64,000 bases of DNA from SIG351 sp045627045 (GTDB lineage Bacteria > Bacillota > Clostridia > HGM11327): positions 1-64,000 of the forward strand of contig JAZQMY010000054.1 in NCBI GenBank assembly GCA_045627045.1, written 5' to 3'. A program made the position numbers and the translations under genes. Below, one piece after another: positions 52,406 to 60,900 of the stretch (the stretch's first letter is position 1; every line of letters starts with the position of its first letter). The notes under the pieces are model-generated. The model saw only the letters and a program-made list of their open reading frames with translations. It ran no database searches and was not told where the DNA came from.

Positions 52406-52654
52406 ATGAAATTACGCAAAAAATCTTATGGAAATAATAATTTGGTTGGCAAGAACATAGAGCGATTGAGAAAGAAGATGGGAATTAAACAAAAGGATTT
52501 TATTGCTCAAATTCAGACTATGGGATGTGATATGAATCCAACAAGTTACTCAAAACTTGAGGGACAGTTAAGATATGCAACTGACAAAGAGATATATGTT
52601 ATAGCAAAAATACTTGAAGTGGATATGGAAAAACTGTTTGAGAAAGAAAAATAA
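52406..52654 (+). CDS. Small XRE-family helix-turn-helix protein
   Basis: An 82-residue single-domain DNA-binding protein. The helix-turn-helix lies at about residues 18-65 (NIERLRKKMGIKQKDFIAQIQ...PTSYSKLEGQLRYATDKEIYVIAKIL), a Cro/CI-type fold. The lack of an effector domain suggests a simple repressor. GGAGG lies seven bases before the ATG. It is divergent from the CxxC-repeat lipoprotein, which it may regulate, and shares that gene's AT-rich composition. Confidence 0.85.
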   Translation: MKLRKKSYGNNNLVGKNIERLRKKMGIKQKDFIAQIQTMGCDMNPTSYSKLEGQLRYATDKEIYVIAKILEVDMEKLFEKEK

Positions 52655-52739
52655 GAATAGTTGTATATGCAAAAATGATATAAAATTGTTGTACAGAGAA
52701 AAGAAGAAACGCAAAAAGTTGGCATTTATTAAAAAACAG

Positions 52740-52785
52740 ATCCCATTATCAAAAATTGCTGATAATGGGATTTGATATATTATTG
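52740..52785. terminator. Terminator between the HTH gene and potD
   Basis: ATCCCATTATCA (52740-52751) and TGATAATGGGAT (52760-52771) form a perfect 12-bp stem followed by a T-rich run on the plus strand. It can also serve the convergent pot operon. Confidence 0.8.
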
Positions 52786-52802
52786 TTTTTTGTGAAAAAT
52801 AA

Positions 52803-53915
52803 TCAGTTTATCTTTATCGTTTCCCAGAGAGAATTGATGTAGCCGAGTGTTTCACTGTCAAGATTGCGGTAAGCGTATGTGTTGTAATTGCTCTTGAAGT
52901 TTGTGATTTCCGTGTAGAGGATTTCCATTGCATCCTCGCCCATATAGTCGATATACTCCTCGTCGGTATAAACTATCTTGTTCGGAGAAGCGTAGTATGT
53001 GTACTCTGCATTTGCAACTGCGGCATCGCGTGAGAGCATGAAGTTGATGAAGATCTCTGCAAGCTCCTTCTGCTGACAGCATGACGGAATGCACATAGCA
53101 TCAATGTAGTAATTTGTCGGCTCGGGATAATAGAATTTGAGGTCAACGTCGTCTGCTTCGTTATCGAGCATTGTAAAGTAGTCGCCTGCGTAGTAAGCAC
53201 CGATTGCGGTTTCACCTGATTCCATCTTATCGAAAATCTCATCCATTACGAGACCGTATCTCAATGAACGCTGTGCGTTGAGCAATTCAGCGGCTTTGTC
53301 CCATTCTGTCTTGTCTGTTGTGTTGACGCTGATTCCGAGCTTATACATAGCAGTTGCGAATGCATCACGGGAATTGTTGAACTGAAGTATCTTGCCCTTG
53401 TACTTTTCGTTCCAGAGGAGATCCCAGCCGTTTGCATCAGCCTCGTCTACCTGATTTGCATCGTAGATAACGCCGACAATGCCGTATGCGTAAGGAACGG
53501 AATAGAGGTTTTCTGTATCGTAGTAGAGATCCCTGAATTCGTTATCGATATTGGCATAGTTCGGAATGTTGTCGAAATTGAGAGGGAGAAGTCTACCTTC
53601 GTTTCTGAGTCTGTCAACCATGTAGTCGGAAGGAATGATGATATCATAACTTACGGCACCTGTGCTGAGCTTTGCATACATATCCTCGTTGCTTGTGAAG
53701 GTGTCATAGTTTACCTTGACTTTTACGCCGTAGGTCTTTTCATACCACTTTTCAAATTCCTTGACAGTGTAATATGAACCCTCACTGCCGTCCGAAATGT
53801 ATTCGCCCCAGTTGTAAACGTTGAGGACGAGCTTGTCTGAGCTGCAGCCTGAAAGGCATACCGTAAGTGAGAATACCATTGCTGCTGCAAGGATGAATGA
53901 AATGATTTTTTTCAA
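52803..53915 (-). CDS. potD: Spermidine/putrescine-binding lipoprotein PotD
   Basis: The 370-residue substrate-binding lipoprotein of a polyamine ABC importer. The signal peptide ends in CLSGC with Cys24 lipidated. The mature part starts LVLNVYNWGEYIS, the hallmark of polyamine-binding proteins, with a further DIIIPSDYMVDRL region near residue 94. The start codon is TTG at 53915, with AAAGGAG eight bases upstream. It is last in the regulator-potABCD operon, 31 bases after potC. Putrescine versus spermidine preference cannot be read. Confidence 0.93.
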   Translation of the reverse strand: MKKIISFILAAAMVFSLTVCLSGCSSDKLVLNVYNWGEYISDGSEGSYYTVKEFEKWYEKTYGVKVKVNYDTFTSNEDMYAKLSTGAVSYDIIIPSDYMVDRLRNEGRLLPLNFDNIPNYANIDNEFRDLYYDTENLYSVPYAYGIVGVIYDANQVDEADANGWDLLWNEKYKGKILQFNNSRDAFATAMYKLGISVNTTDKTEWDKAAELLNAQRSLRYGLVMDEIFDKMESGETAIGAYYAGDYFTMLDNEADDVDLKFYYPEPTNYYIDAMCIPSCCQQKELAEIFINFMLSRDAAVANAEYTYYASPNKIVYTDEEYIDYMGEDAMEILYTEITNFKSNYNTYAYRNLDSETLGYINSLWETIKIN

Positions 53916-53946
53916 GAGATTGTCTCCTTTAATAAATTATTTTATT

Positions 53947-54798
53947 TTAACAAACTGTTGACTTGTCGGTCTTTTTATGCTTTGAAGCGTGCGGCTTTGA
54001 TTTTAACTTTGACTTTGAAGGATCCTTGTCGGCTGCGTTTGAGAGAATGAGCAGAACAAGAATTGCAAAGAAGATGATAGTTGCAAGAGCATACATTTTC
54101 GGAGTTACGGTCTTCTTTGTCATGCTGTATATTCTGATAGGCAGTGTCTGGAAACCGTTGCCTGTGGTGAAGTAGCTTATAACGAAGTCATCGAGTGAGA
54201 GCGTGAAAGCCATTATCATGCCTGTGATGACGCCGGGGAGGATGTCGGGAAGCACCACCTTGAAGAACGCCTTCAGAGGAGGACAACCGAGATCTCTTGC
54301 CGCCTCGTGGATGGAGGGATCGAGCTGCTGAAGCTTCGGAAGCACCTGAAGTATCACATACGGCAGACAGAAAGTGATGTGGGCTATGAGCATTGTCGAG
54401 AAGTTGAGGCTTGTTGCCGAGCCGAATATTCTGCCTATGAAAACGAACATGAGCATGAGTGAAATACCTGTGATGATATCAGGATTTATCATAGGAATGT
54501 TCGTTACGGTGTCGATTGCGAAGCGGTAGAGCTTGTTCTGGATCTTGTTGATGCCGACTGCGGCGGCTGTGCCCATCACAGTTGCGATGGCGGCAGAGCT
54601 TGCGGCAAGAATGAGAGTATTCTTTACGGACTGGAGCGTTGTTTCATCGTTGAAAAGCTCCTTGTACCACTTGAGTGAGAAGCCCGAGAAAACAGAAAGG
54701 CTCTTTGCTTCATTGAAGGAGAAGATAAGCATTATTATTATCGGCGCAAAGAGGAATACTATTGCAAGTCCGAGATAAATTTTTGAGAGTGTTTTCAT
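53947..54798 (-). CDS. potC: Spermidine/putrescine ABC transporter permease PotC
   Basis: A 283-residue inner-membrane permease with about six membrane segments and the EAA loop EAARDLGCPPLKAFFKVVLPDILPG near residue 168, which contacts the ATPase. The wording FSLDDFVISYFTTGNGFQTLP near residue 205 is typical of PotC. Its C-terminal tail is basic (KSKLKSKPHASKHKKTDK). The start overlaps potB by four bases. Confidence 0.93.
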   Translation of the reverse strand: MKTLSKIYLGLAIVFLFAPIIIMLIFSFNEAKSLSVFSGFSLKWYKELFNDETTLQSVKNTLILAASSAAIATVMGTAAAVGINKIQNKLYRFAIDTVTNIPMINPDIITGISLMLMFVFIGRIFGSATSLNFSTMLIAHITFCLPYVILQVLPKLQQLDPSIHEAARDLGCPPLKAFFKVVLPDILPGVITGMIMAFTLSLDDFVISYFTTGNGFQTLPIRIYSMTKKTVTPKMYALATIIFFAILVLLILSNAADKDPSKSKLKSKPHASKHKKTDKSTVC

Positions 54799-55691
54799 CT
54801 TTTGCCTCCTTCTGTCTGTTTATTTGTATATTTCTGGAAAACTGCCATGACCGCAAGAAGAACAATCATCATAACGAATGCGATCGCAGCGGCAAAGTGC
54901 AGGTTGTTTGCTACGTACTGCCCTTCGATGGCATCACCGATGAGGAAGAACTTGCCGTTACCGAGCTTCTGGGAAATGTAGAAGGTGCTGATGGAAGGTA
55001 TCAGAACCATCATGATTCCGGAAGATACGCCCGGCATACTCAGAGGGAGAATTACACGTCTGAAAACGCCTGCGTTGTTGCAGCCGAGGTCTCTTGCGGC
55101 TTCGATGAGCTTATTGTCCATCTTTGCCATAATGGAGTATATCGGGAGCACCATGTACGGGAAGAAGTCATATACCATACCGATGACAACTGCGGATTCT
55201 GTTCCGATGATGTGTATCGGTCTGATGTTGATGGCATCGAGAAGGTTATTGATAATGCCTGTATCCTGGAGGATAGTCATCCACGCATAGGTACGGATGA
55301 GGAAGTTCATCCACATAGGTATCATAATGAGGGTGACGAGAGTCTTCTGTGCGGACGGCTTTGCCTTTGACATGATGTAGGCAAGAGGATATCCGAGGAG
55401 GAGGCATACGGCTGTCGATATCACGGCGAGCTTGAATGAACGCCAGAATATGAGCAGGTAGGTGTAGACTTCCTTTGAAGCACCGCTGTCCGAGGTTATG
55501 GTGGACGTGGTGGTGAAGAATTTGGTGAGATTGTCGAACGTGAAATTGAAGTCGTTATCCGTGAAAGCGTAGTAAGCAATGAATATCAGCGGGATGAGTA
55601 TGAACAGGAGACCCCATACCGAGTACGGCACGACGATAAGCCTCTGCAGGAGCGAAGGCTTTTTTTGGATTGAAACCGTCTTCTGCTTCAT
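54795..55691 (-). CDS. potB: Spermidine/putrescine ABC transporter permease PotB
   Basis: A 298-residue permease with six membrane segments. The EAA loop is EAARDLGCNNAGVFRRVILPLSMPG near residue 195. An N-terminal leader (TVSIQKKPSLLQRLIVVPYSVWGLLF) and the periplasmic FTFDNLTKFFTTTS region precede the core. The start overlaps potA by four bases, and its end overlaps potC, so the membrane parts are translationally coupled. Confidence 0.93.
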   Translation of the reverse strand: MKQKTVSIQKKPSLLQRLIVVPYSVWGLLFILIPLIFIAYYAFTDNDFNFTFDNLTKFFTTTSTITSDSGASKEVYTYLLIFWRSFKLAVISTAVCLLLGYPLAYIMSKAKPSAQKTLVTLIMIPMWMNFLIRTYAWMTILQDTGIINNLLDAINIRPIHIIGTESAVVIGMVYDFFPYMVLPIYSIMAKMDNKLIEAARDLGCNNAGVFRRVILPLSMPGVSSGIMMVLIPSISTFYISQKLGNGKFFLIGDAIEGQYVANNLHFAAAIAFVMMIVLLAVMAVFQKYTNKQTEGGKR

Positions 55692-56812
55692 TCATCGATC
55701 TCACTTTCTGCATCCGAGAGCTCGTCGAGCTCATCACTGAATGAGGAGTAGTCACCGAACATACCTGAATATTCGGATTTGTGCATTATATGGATGGCAT
55801 CAGGCTCGATGTAAAGACCGATGGATGCGCCCTCTGCGCAGTAGTCCGTTGTCTGGATCATCCACTTGAAGCCGCCGATGTCGACGATAATTTCATAGTG
55901 AACACCCATGAACGTTACGGATGTGACGGTGCCGCAAAGCATTCCGGATTCGACCGGCACGATATCAACGTCCTCCGGTCTTACGACAACGTCAACAGGC
56001 TCGTTCTTTTCAAAGCCTGAGTCAACGCAGTCGAATGTGTGCTTTGCAAACGTGACCCTTCTGTCCTCGTTCATGATGCCGTCGAGAATATTACTTTCAC
56101 CGATGAAGTCGGCAACGAATGCGTTTCTGGGTTCGTTGTAAATATCCGTAGGAGAGCCTATCTGCTGAATTTTGCCGTCGGCCATGACAACGATGGTATC
56201 TGACATTGAGAGAGCCTCTTCCTGATCGTGAGTAACGAATATGAATGTGATTCCCGAAGCCTTCTGGATCTTCTTGAGCTCCTGTTGCATATCCTTACGA
56301 AGCTTGAGGTCGAGTGCGCCGAGAGGCTCATCGAGAAGAAGAAGCTTAGGGTGATTGATCATGGCTCTTGCTATTGCGACACGCTGCTGCTGACCGCCGG
56401 AGAGTGAATTCACGTTTCTCTCCTCAAAGCCTGCAAGCGCTACGAGCCTGAGCATTTCGGTTACACGCTCCTTTATCTCCTTCTTGGGAACCTTCTTTTC
56501 ACGAAGAGAGAATGCGACGTTTTCGAATACGTTAAGATGTGGGAAAAGAGCATACTTCTGGAAAACAGTATTGAGATTTCTCTTGTGAGCGGGAACATCG
56601 TTTATTCTCTTGCCCTCAAAGAGCACATCGCCTGTGGTAGGAGTGTCAAAGCCCGCAATGATACGGAGCGTTGTGGTTTTGCCGCAGCCCGAAGGGCCGA
56701 GAAGAGTAAGAAATTCATTCGGCTTTACGGCAAGCTCGATATTGTTGAGAACGGTGACTCCGTCCTCGTATGTTTTGGTTACATTTTCAAGTTTTACTAT
56801 ATAGTCATCCAT
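55688..56812 (-). CDS. potA: Spermidine/putrescine ABC transporter ATPase PotA
   Basis: A 374-residue ABC ATPase that powers polyamine uptake. Walker A is LLGPSGCGKTT near residue 37, the signature is LSGGQQQRVAIARA near residue 138 and Walker B is LLLLDEPLGALD near residue 160. The C-terminal TOBE domain (about residues 280-355) is typical of PotA/MalK-type ATPases. The tail is acidic (SDELDELSDAESEIDE). It follows the regulator by 17 bases and is the first transporter gene. Confidence 0.94.
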   Translation of the reverse strand: MDDYIVKLENVTKTYEDGVTVLNNIELAVKPNEFLTLLGPSGCGKTTTLRIIAGFDTPTTGDVLFEGKRINDVPAHKRNLNTVFQKYALFPHLNVFENVAFSLREKKVPKKEIKERVTEMLRLVALAGFEERNVNSLSGGQQQRVAIARAMINHPKLLLLDEPLGALDLKLRKDMQQELKKIQKASGITFIFVTHDQEEALSMSDTIVVMADGKIQQIGSPTDIYNEPRNAFVADFIGESNILDGIMNEDRRVTFAKHTFDCVDSGFEKNEPVDVVVRPEDVDIVPVESGMLCGTVTSVTFMGVHYEIIVDIGGFKWMIQTTDYCAEGASIGLYIEPDAIHIMHKSEYSGMFGDYSSFSDELDELSDAESEIDE

Positions 56813-56829
56813 ATTGATTTATCCTTCTG

Positions 56830-57363
56830 TCAGAAATTGGGAGGTGTTGAGACCCAGATGAACTTCAAGGGCCTTCTGTGCTTGTTTTCGATGTAGTGTG
56901 TCGTTTCGGCAGGGTAATAGAACGACATATTCTTTTTTGCCGTGTAGACCCTGTCACCAATGTGAATATCCGCTATGCCGTCAAGAACAAAGCCCCATTC
57001 CTCACCGGAGTGCGGGTTCTCAAAAGCCGTGGAAGCTCCTTCCTTAAGCTCAACGAGTATGGGCTCCATATCGTTTTTCTGCGAGTCAGGGACGAGCCAT
57101 GTTATTTTTGAATCTTCGTTTTCGGTGACAAACAAATCATTTTCGTCAAATACTATCTGACGGGCTTTACTTTCCGAAAAGAAATCACCGAGGTTTGTGC
57201 CGAGGCACTGAAGAATATCCGCAAGAGTGGAGATGGACGGAGAGGTCACGTCTGTTTCGAGCTGGGAGATATATCCCTTTGAAAGCTCTGTCCTGTCAGC
57301 AAGCTCCTGCTGAGTGAGTCCGTTTTTGATACGGAGATCTTTGATTTTTGCGCCGAGTTCCAT
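56830..57363 (-). CDS. XRE-cupin transcriptional regulator of polyamine uptake (PuuR-like)
   Basis: A 177-residue regulator. The N-terminal 65 residues are a Cro/CI helix-turn-helix (LRIKNGLTQQELADRTELSKGYISQLE) and residues about 105-177 form a cupin sensor (HSGEEWGFVLDGIADIHIGDRVY). This architecture is that of PuuR-type polyamine repressors, and its place at the head of potABCD supports it. I chose ATG 57363 (MELGAKIKDL), with AGAGG ten bases upstream; longer starts add unrelated residues. The leader carries two TAAAC-N5-GTTTA palindromes that may be its operators. Confidence 0.88.
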   Translation of the reverse strand: MELGAKIKDLRIKNGLTQQELADRTELSKGYISQLETDVTSPSISTLADILQCLGTNLGDFFSESKARQIVFDENDLFVTENEDSKITWLVPDSQKNDMEPILVELKEGASTAFENPHSGEEWGFVLDGIADIHIGDRVYTAKKNMSFYYPAETTHYIENKHRRPLKFIWVSTPPNF

Positions 57364-57453
57364 AATTTTCTTGCCTCTTTGTGTGTTTTTCTGTAATGCC
57401 GGATGATATGCCGGCTGTTTCCTATGAGGTGCATACGCACCGGAAAGCATCAC

Positions 57454-57468
57454 TAAACAAAAAGTTTA
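57454..57468. promoter_or_regulatory. Second operator-like palindrome of the pot operon leader
   Basis: TAAAC-AAAAA-GTTTA has the same half-sites and 5-base spacer as the site at 57490, with centres 44 bases apart, about four helical turns. Confidence 0.5.
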
Positions 57469-57489
57469 ATAAAACCTGCCTTTCGGCCA

Positions 57490-57520
57490 GCAATTACTAA
57501 ACTCAAAGTTTAGTAATTGC
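57490..57520. promoter_or_regulatory. Perfect operator-like palindrome in the pot operon leader
   Basis: GCAATTACTAAAC and GTTTAGTAATTGC form perfect 13-base arms around TCAAA. It lies just downstream of the minus-10 element, a place where a bound repressor would block transcription. A further TAAAC half-site follows at 57521-57525. Confidence 0.65.
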
Positions 57521-57532
57521 TAAACTGTGTAT

Positions 57533-57560
57533 ATTATATACATTTTCTGATTTTTGTCAA
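57533..57560 (-). promoter_or_regulatory. Strong sigma-A promoter of the regulator-potABCD operon
   Basis: Minus-strand TTGACA (57560-57555), a 16-base spacer and TATAAT (57538-57533). The gene-free stretch 57364-57710 holds this promoter, the two palindromes and the divergent promoter at 57642. Confidence 0.75.
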
Positions 57561-57641
57561 TAGGATTTTTTGCAAAATGAAAACTTTTTGTCAGTTTTTC
57601 GGGGAAACTAATGTTTTTTGACGGAAAAAGCCTTTGTCATC

Positions 57642-57670
57642 TTTACAAAAAATGAATTTTATTATATAAT
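57642..57670 (+). promoter_or_regulatory. Promoter of the MBL-polA-coaE/ahcY operon
   Basis: TTTACA (57642-57647), a 17-base spacer and TATAAT (57665-57670), about 40 bases before the start codon chosen for the MBL-fold gene. Confidence 0.6.
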
Positions 57671-57710
57671 TATAATGAATAAGAATGCGGATAAGGAGAA
57701 AATGCGAAAA

Positions 57711-58343
57711 ATGAGTACTATAAAGCTGACATGGGCAGGCCATTCTTCGTTCATTATTGAGGCTGACGGCTGTGCGATCATCACAGATCCGTTCGGCAGG
57801 GAATATGTTCCGGGACTTTGCTTTTCACCAAGAAGAGCAAATGCGGTTTTCTGCTCACATGAGCACAAGGACCATAACAACAGAGACGATGTTGAAATTA
57901 CCGGCGGTGCAGAGCTTGCTTTTTCAGTGACGGAGAAAGAGACCTTTCACGATGAAAAGAAGGGAAAGCTCCGTGGAAAAAATATTATCCGCGTATTTGA
58001 AGCGCACGGCATGAGAATCGCGCATCTGGGCGATCTCGGCTGCGGACTGACAAAGGACGAAGAAGAGTGGCTTTACGGAGCGGACTGTCTTCTCCTGCCG
58101 ACAGGCGGCACATATACGATAAATGCGGCTGAGGCAAACAGGATTGCAGAGGCGGTGAAGCCAAGGGTGATCATCCCTATGCATTACAGGACGGAGAAAT
58201 TCGGCTTTGATGTGCTTGAAACACTTGAGGATTTTACAAAGCTCCGCAATGATATAATTTATACCGGTTCAACAACGATAGAGATAACGAAAGGAATGAA
58301 GGGCGGCACATATGTGCTCGTGCCCGGAGACCTGAAAAAATGA
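57711..58343 (+). CDS. MBL-fold metal-dependent hydrolase
   Basis: A 210-residue metallo-beta-lactamase-fold protein of the UlaG/YtkL-like group. The metal site is SHEHKDHNN near residue 48 (HxHxDH), with further ligands likely in AHLGDLGCG near residue 105 and IIPMHYRTEKFG near residue 159. I chose ATG 57711 (MSTIKLTWAGHSSF), the family-typical start, with AAGGAG 12 bases before it; ATG 57702 lies too close to that site. Its stop overlaps the polA start (ATGA), so the two are coupled. The substrate is unknown. Confidence 0.82.
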   Translation: MSTIKLTWAGHSSFIIEADGCAIITDPFGREYVPGLCFSPRRANAVFCSHEHKDHNNRDDVEITGGAELAFSVTEKETFHDEKKGKLRGKNIIRVFEAHGMRIAHLGDLGCGLTKDEEEWLYGADCLLLPTGGTYTINAAEANRIAEAVKPRVIIPMHYRTEKFGFDVLETLEDFTKLRNDIIYTGSTTIEITKGMKGGTYVLVPGDLKK

Positions 58344-60886
58344 AAAAGATAATGATACTTGACGGGCACAGCATAGCTTTCAGAGCATTCCACGCAGTGC
58401 CTCCACTCACTACATCAAACGGTACACCTACCAATGCGGTGCTCGGCTTTATGAATATGCTCATGAAGATAAAGGAGCAGTACAGACCGAACGCAGTATT
58501 TGCCGCATTTGATTTGCCCAAGCCCACATTCAGACACCTCATGTTTGACGGCTATAAGGCCGGCAGAGCAAAGACTCCCGAAGAAATGATAATTCAGGTG
58601 GAGCTGCTGAAGGACCTTCTTGCCAAGATGGGCATTCACGTCATGACGGCAGAGGGCTTTGAGGCTGACGATATTCTCGGCACGCTCTCGGCAAAGGCGA
58701 ATGCAGAAGGAATCAAGGCGTATCTCGTTACGGGAGATAAGGATTCCCTCCAGCTGATAAGCGAAAACACGAGCGTTCTTTATACGAAGAAGGGCGTATC
58801 GGAAATTGCCGAATTCGATGAAGCGCATTTTATGGAGGAATACGGCATTTCTCCCGCACAGTTCGTTGATTGCAAGGCGCTGATGGGAGATAAGTCTGAT
58901 AATATCCCCGGAGTTCAGGGGATCGGTGAGAAGACGGCAATAGATCTTCTGAAAAACTATTCCACGCTTGACGGGATTTATGAGAATATTCAGAGCATTT
59001 CTTCAAAGTCCGTAAAGTCAAAGCTGGAGGCATCAAAGGAGAGCGCATATGCAAGCAGGACACTTGCAACGATAGTGAAGAACGCACCTGTGGAGCTTCC
59101 GACGATATCCGATGAGGAATATGACATCAAGGCAACGGATGAGCTTTGCGACCTCCTCAGAATGCTTGAAATGAACAAGCTTCTTGCATCTCTCAGGACG
59201 GTGTCATTTGATGATGCCGGCGATGCCGCAGAAGAGGAAGACACGGAAACGGTGAATGCAGACGAAATGTCCGGAAAGGAGCTCAACGAAGAGATAATAA
59301 GCTCCGGAGAGCTTTCGGTTTTTGCGGGCGACAAGATTTTCTGGAGCGGCAGAACTGTTTATAAAACAGGAAAGAGTGCGGATGAGCTTTATATGCTGCT
59401 CAGGCCCTCTTTTGAGAATGAAAATGTAAAGAAATATCTTCCTGATGTGAAGAAGGTGCTCCATACGGCAGACAAGCTCGGCTTTGCCGTGAAAAATGCG
59501 GCGTTTGACTACTCAGTTGCCGCATATGTTCTTGATGCGGTCGGCTTTAGGGACGGCTTTGATTATGTAGTCAGGAAATATATCAACTTTGACTGGAAAA
59601 AGAATATAAAATATCTGCCCGATCTCAAAAAGAATATGGACAGAGAGCTTGAAAAGCAGGGTATGTCTTCCCTCTATTACGAAATGGAGCATCCGCTCAT
59701 AACGGTGCTTTACGAAATGGAAAAAGAAGGCTTCAGAGTTGATGTGCCTATGCTTGAAAAGCTCGGAACAGAATACGATGGCAGAATTGATGCGTTGAAA
59801 GAGAAAATCTATTCTCTTGCAGGATGCGAGTTCAATATCAACTCCACAAAACAGCTTGGAGAAGTCCTTTTTGTAAAGCTCGGTCTGCCTCCTGTCAAGA
59901 AGACGAAGACAGGCTTTTCAACGGACAACGAGGTGCTTGAAACGCTTGAGGAGAGAGGCGTTGAGATAGTGAAGTACATCATGGAGTACAGACAGCTCTC
60001 AAAGCTCAAATCCACATTCATTGACGGTCTGATAGAGGCGGCTGATGAAAACTCAAGAGTGCACACAACGTTCAACCAGACTGTTGCAAACACGGGCAGA
60101 CTCAGCAGCACAGATCCGAATCTTCAGAATATCCCCGTAAGAACGGCTGAAGGCGCAGAGATCAGAAGAGCTTTTGCGGCAACAGATGACAGTTATGTGC
60201 TTGTTGACGCCGACTACTCACAGATTGAGCTCAGGGTGTTTGCACATCTTTCGGGCGATGAGAATTTCCGTGAGGCATTCCTTAACGGTGAGGATATTCA
60301 CAGAAAGACGGCATCGCAGGTTTATCAGGTGCCATACGATCAGGTGACCGATGAGGAAAGAAGCAAGACAAAGGCGGTAAACTTCGGCATCCTTTACGGA
60401 ATGTCTGATTTCGGCCTTGCCAAGAGGCTTTCGGTTCCGCAGAATGAAGCAAAGGCGATAATAAATAATTATCTTTCAAGCTACCCGAGAGTGGATGAAT
60501 TCATGAAGGCAAGCATTGAGTCTGCCAGAAAAACGGGAATGTGCGTGACATTGTCGGGCAGACAGAGAAAGTGCCCCGAAATCGAGGCAAAGAACTTTGC
60601 GGTAAGGCAGGCGGCGGAAAGAATTGCAATAAATATGCCTGTTCAGGGCTCTGCGGCGGATATCATCAAGATAGCGATGATAGATGTATTCAATGAGCTG
60701 AAAAAAAGCTGTCCTTCATCAAGACTTCTTCTTCAGGTGCACGATGAACTGATAGTGGAAGCGCCTGCAGAGGATGTTGAAAAGGTAAAGAACATACTGC
60801 GTGACAAGATGGAGAACGCAATAAAGCTTTCGGTACCGCTTGTTGCCGATATAGGCACGGGCAGGAACTGGAACGAAGCAAAGTGA
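58340..60886 (+). CDS. polA: DNA polymerase I
   Basis: An 848-residue PolA, used in Okazaki-fragment maturation and repair. Residues 1-290 form the 5-prime nuclease (ILDGHSIAFRAFHAVP, GFEADDILGTL, TGDKDSLQL). The middle part (about 300-460) corresponds to the proofreading exonuclease, but the DxE motif is absent (LSVFAGDKIF), so proofreading is probably lost, as in Bacillus and Taq enzymes. The polymerase spans about 465-848 with TDPNLQNIPVRT, VDADYSQIELR and LLQVHDELIVEAP. The next gene begins 14 bases after the stop. polA-coaE is a common Firmicute pair. Confidence 0.96.
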   Translation: MKKIMILDGHSIAFRAFHAVPPLTTSNGTPTNAVLGFMNMLMKIKEQYRPNAVFAAFDLPKPTFRHLMFDGYKAGRAKTPEEMIIQVELLKDLLAKMGIHVMTAEGFEADDILGTLSAKANAEGIKAYLVTGDKDSLQLISENTSVLYTKKGVSEIAEFDEAHFMEEYGISPAQFVDCKALMGDKSDNIPGVQGIGEKTAIDLLKNYSTLDGIYENIQSISSKSVKSKLEASKESAYASRTLATIVKNAPVELPTISDEEYDIKATDELCDLLRMLEMNKLLASLRTVSFDDAGDAAEEEDTETVNADEMSGKELNEEIISSGELSVFAGDKIFWSGRTVYKTGKSADELYMLLRPSFENENVKKYLPDVKKVLHTADKLGFAVKNAAFDYSVAAYVLDAVGFRDGFDYVVRKYINFDWKKNIKYLPDLKKNMDRELEKQGMSSLYYEMEHPLITVLYEMEKEGFRVDVPMLEKLGTEYDGRIDALKEKIYSLAGCEFNINSTKQLGEVLFVKLGLPPVKKTKTGFSTDNEVLETLEERGVEIVKYIMEYRQLSKLKSTFIDGLIEAADENSRVHTTFNQTVANTGRLSSTDPNLQNIPVRTAEGAEIRRAFAATDDSYVLVDADYSQIELRVFAHLSGDENFREAFLNGEDIHRKTASQVYQVPYDQVTDEERSKTKAVNFGILYGMSDFGLAKRLSVPQNEAKAIINNYLSSYPRVDEFMKASIESARKTGMCVTLSGRQRKCPEIEAKNFAVRQAAERIAINMPVQGSAADIIKIAMIDVFNELKKSCPSSRLLLQVHDELIVEAPAEDVEKVKNILRDKMENAIKLSVPLVADIGTGRNWNEAK

Positions 60887-60900
60887 GGACGGCTGTCGGT

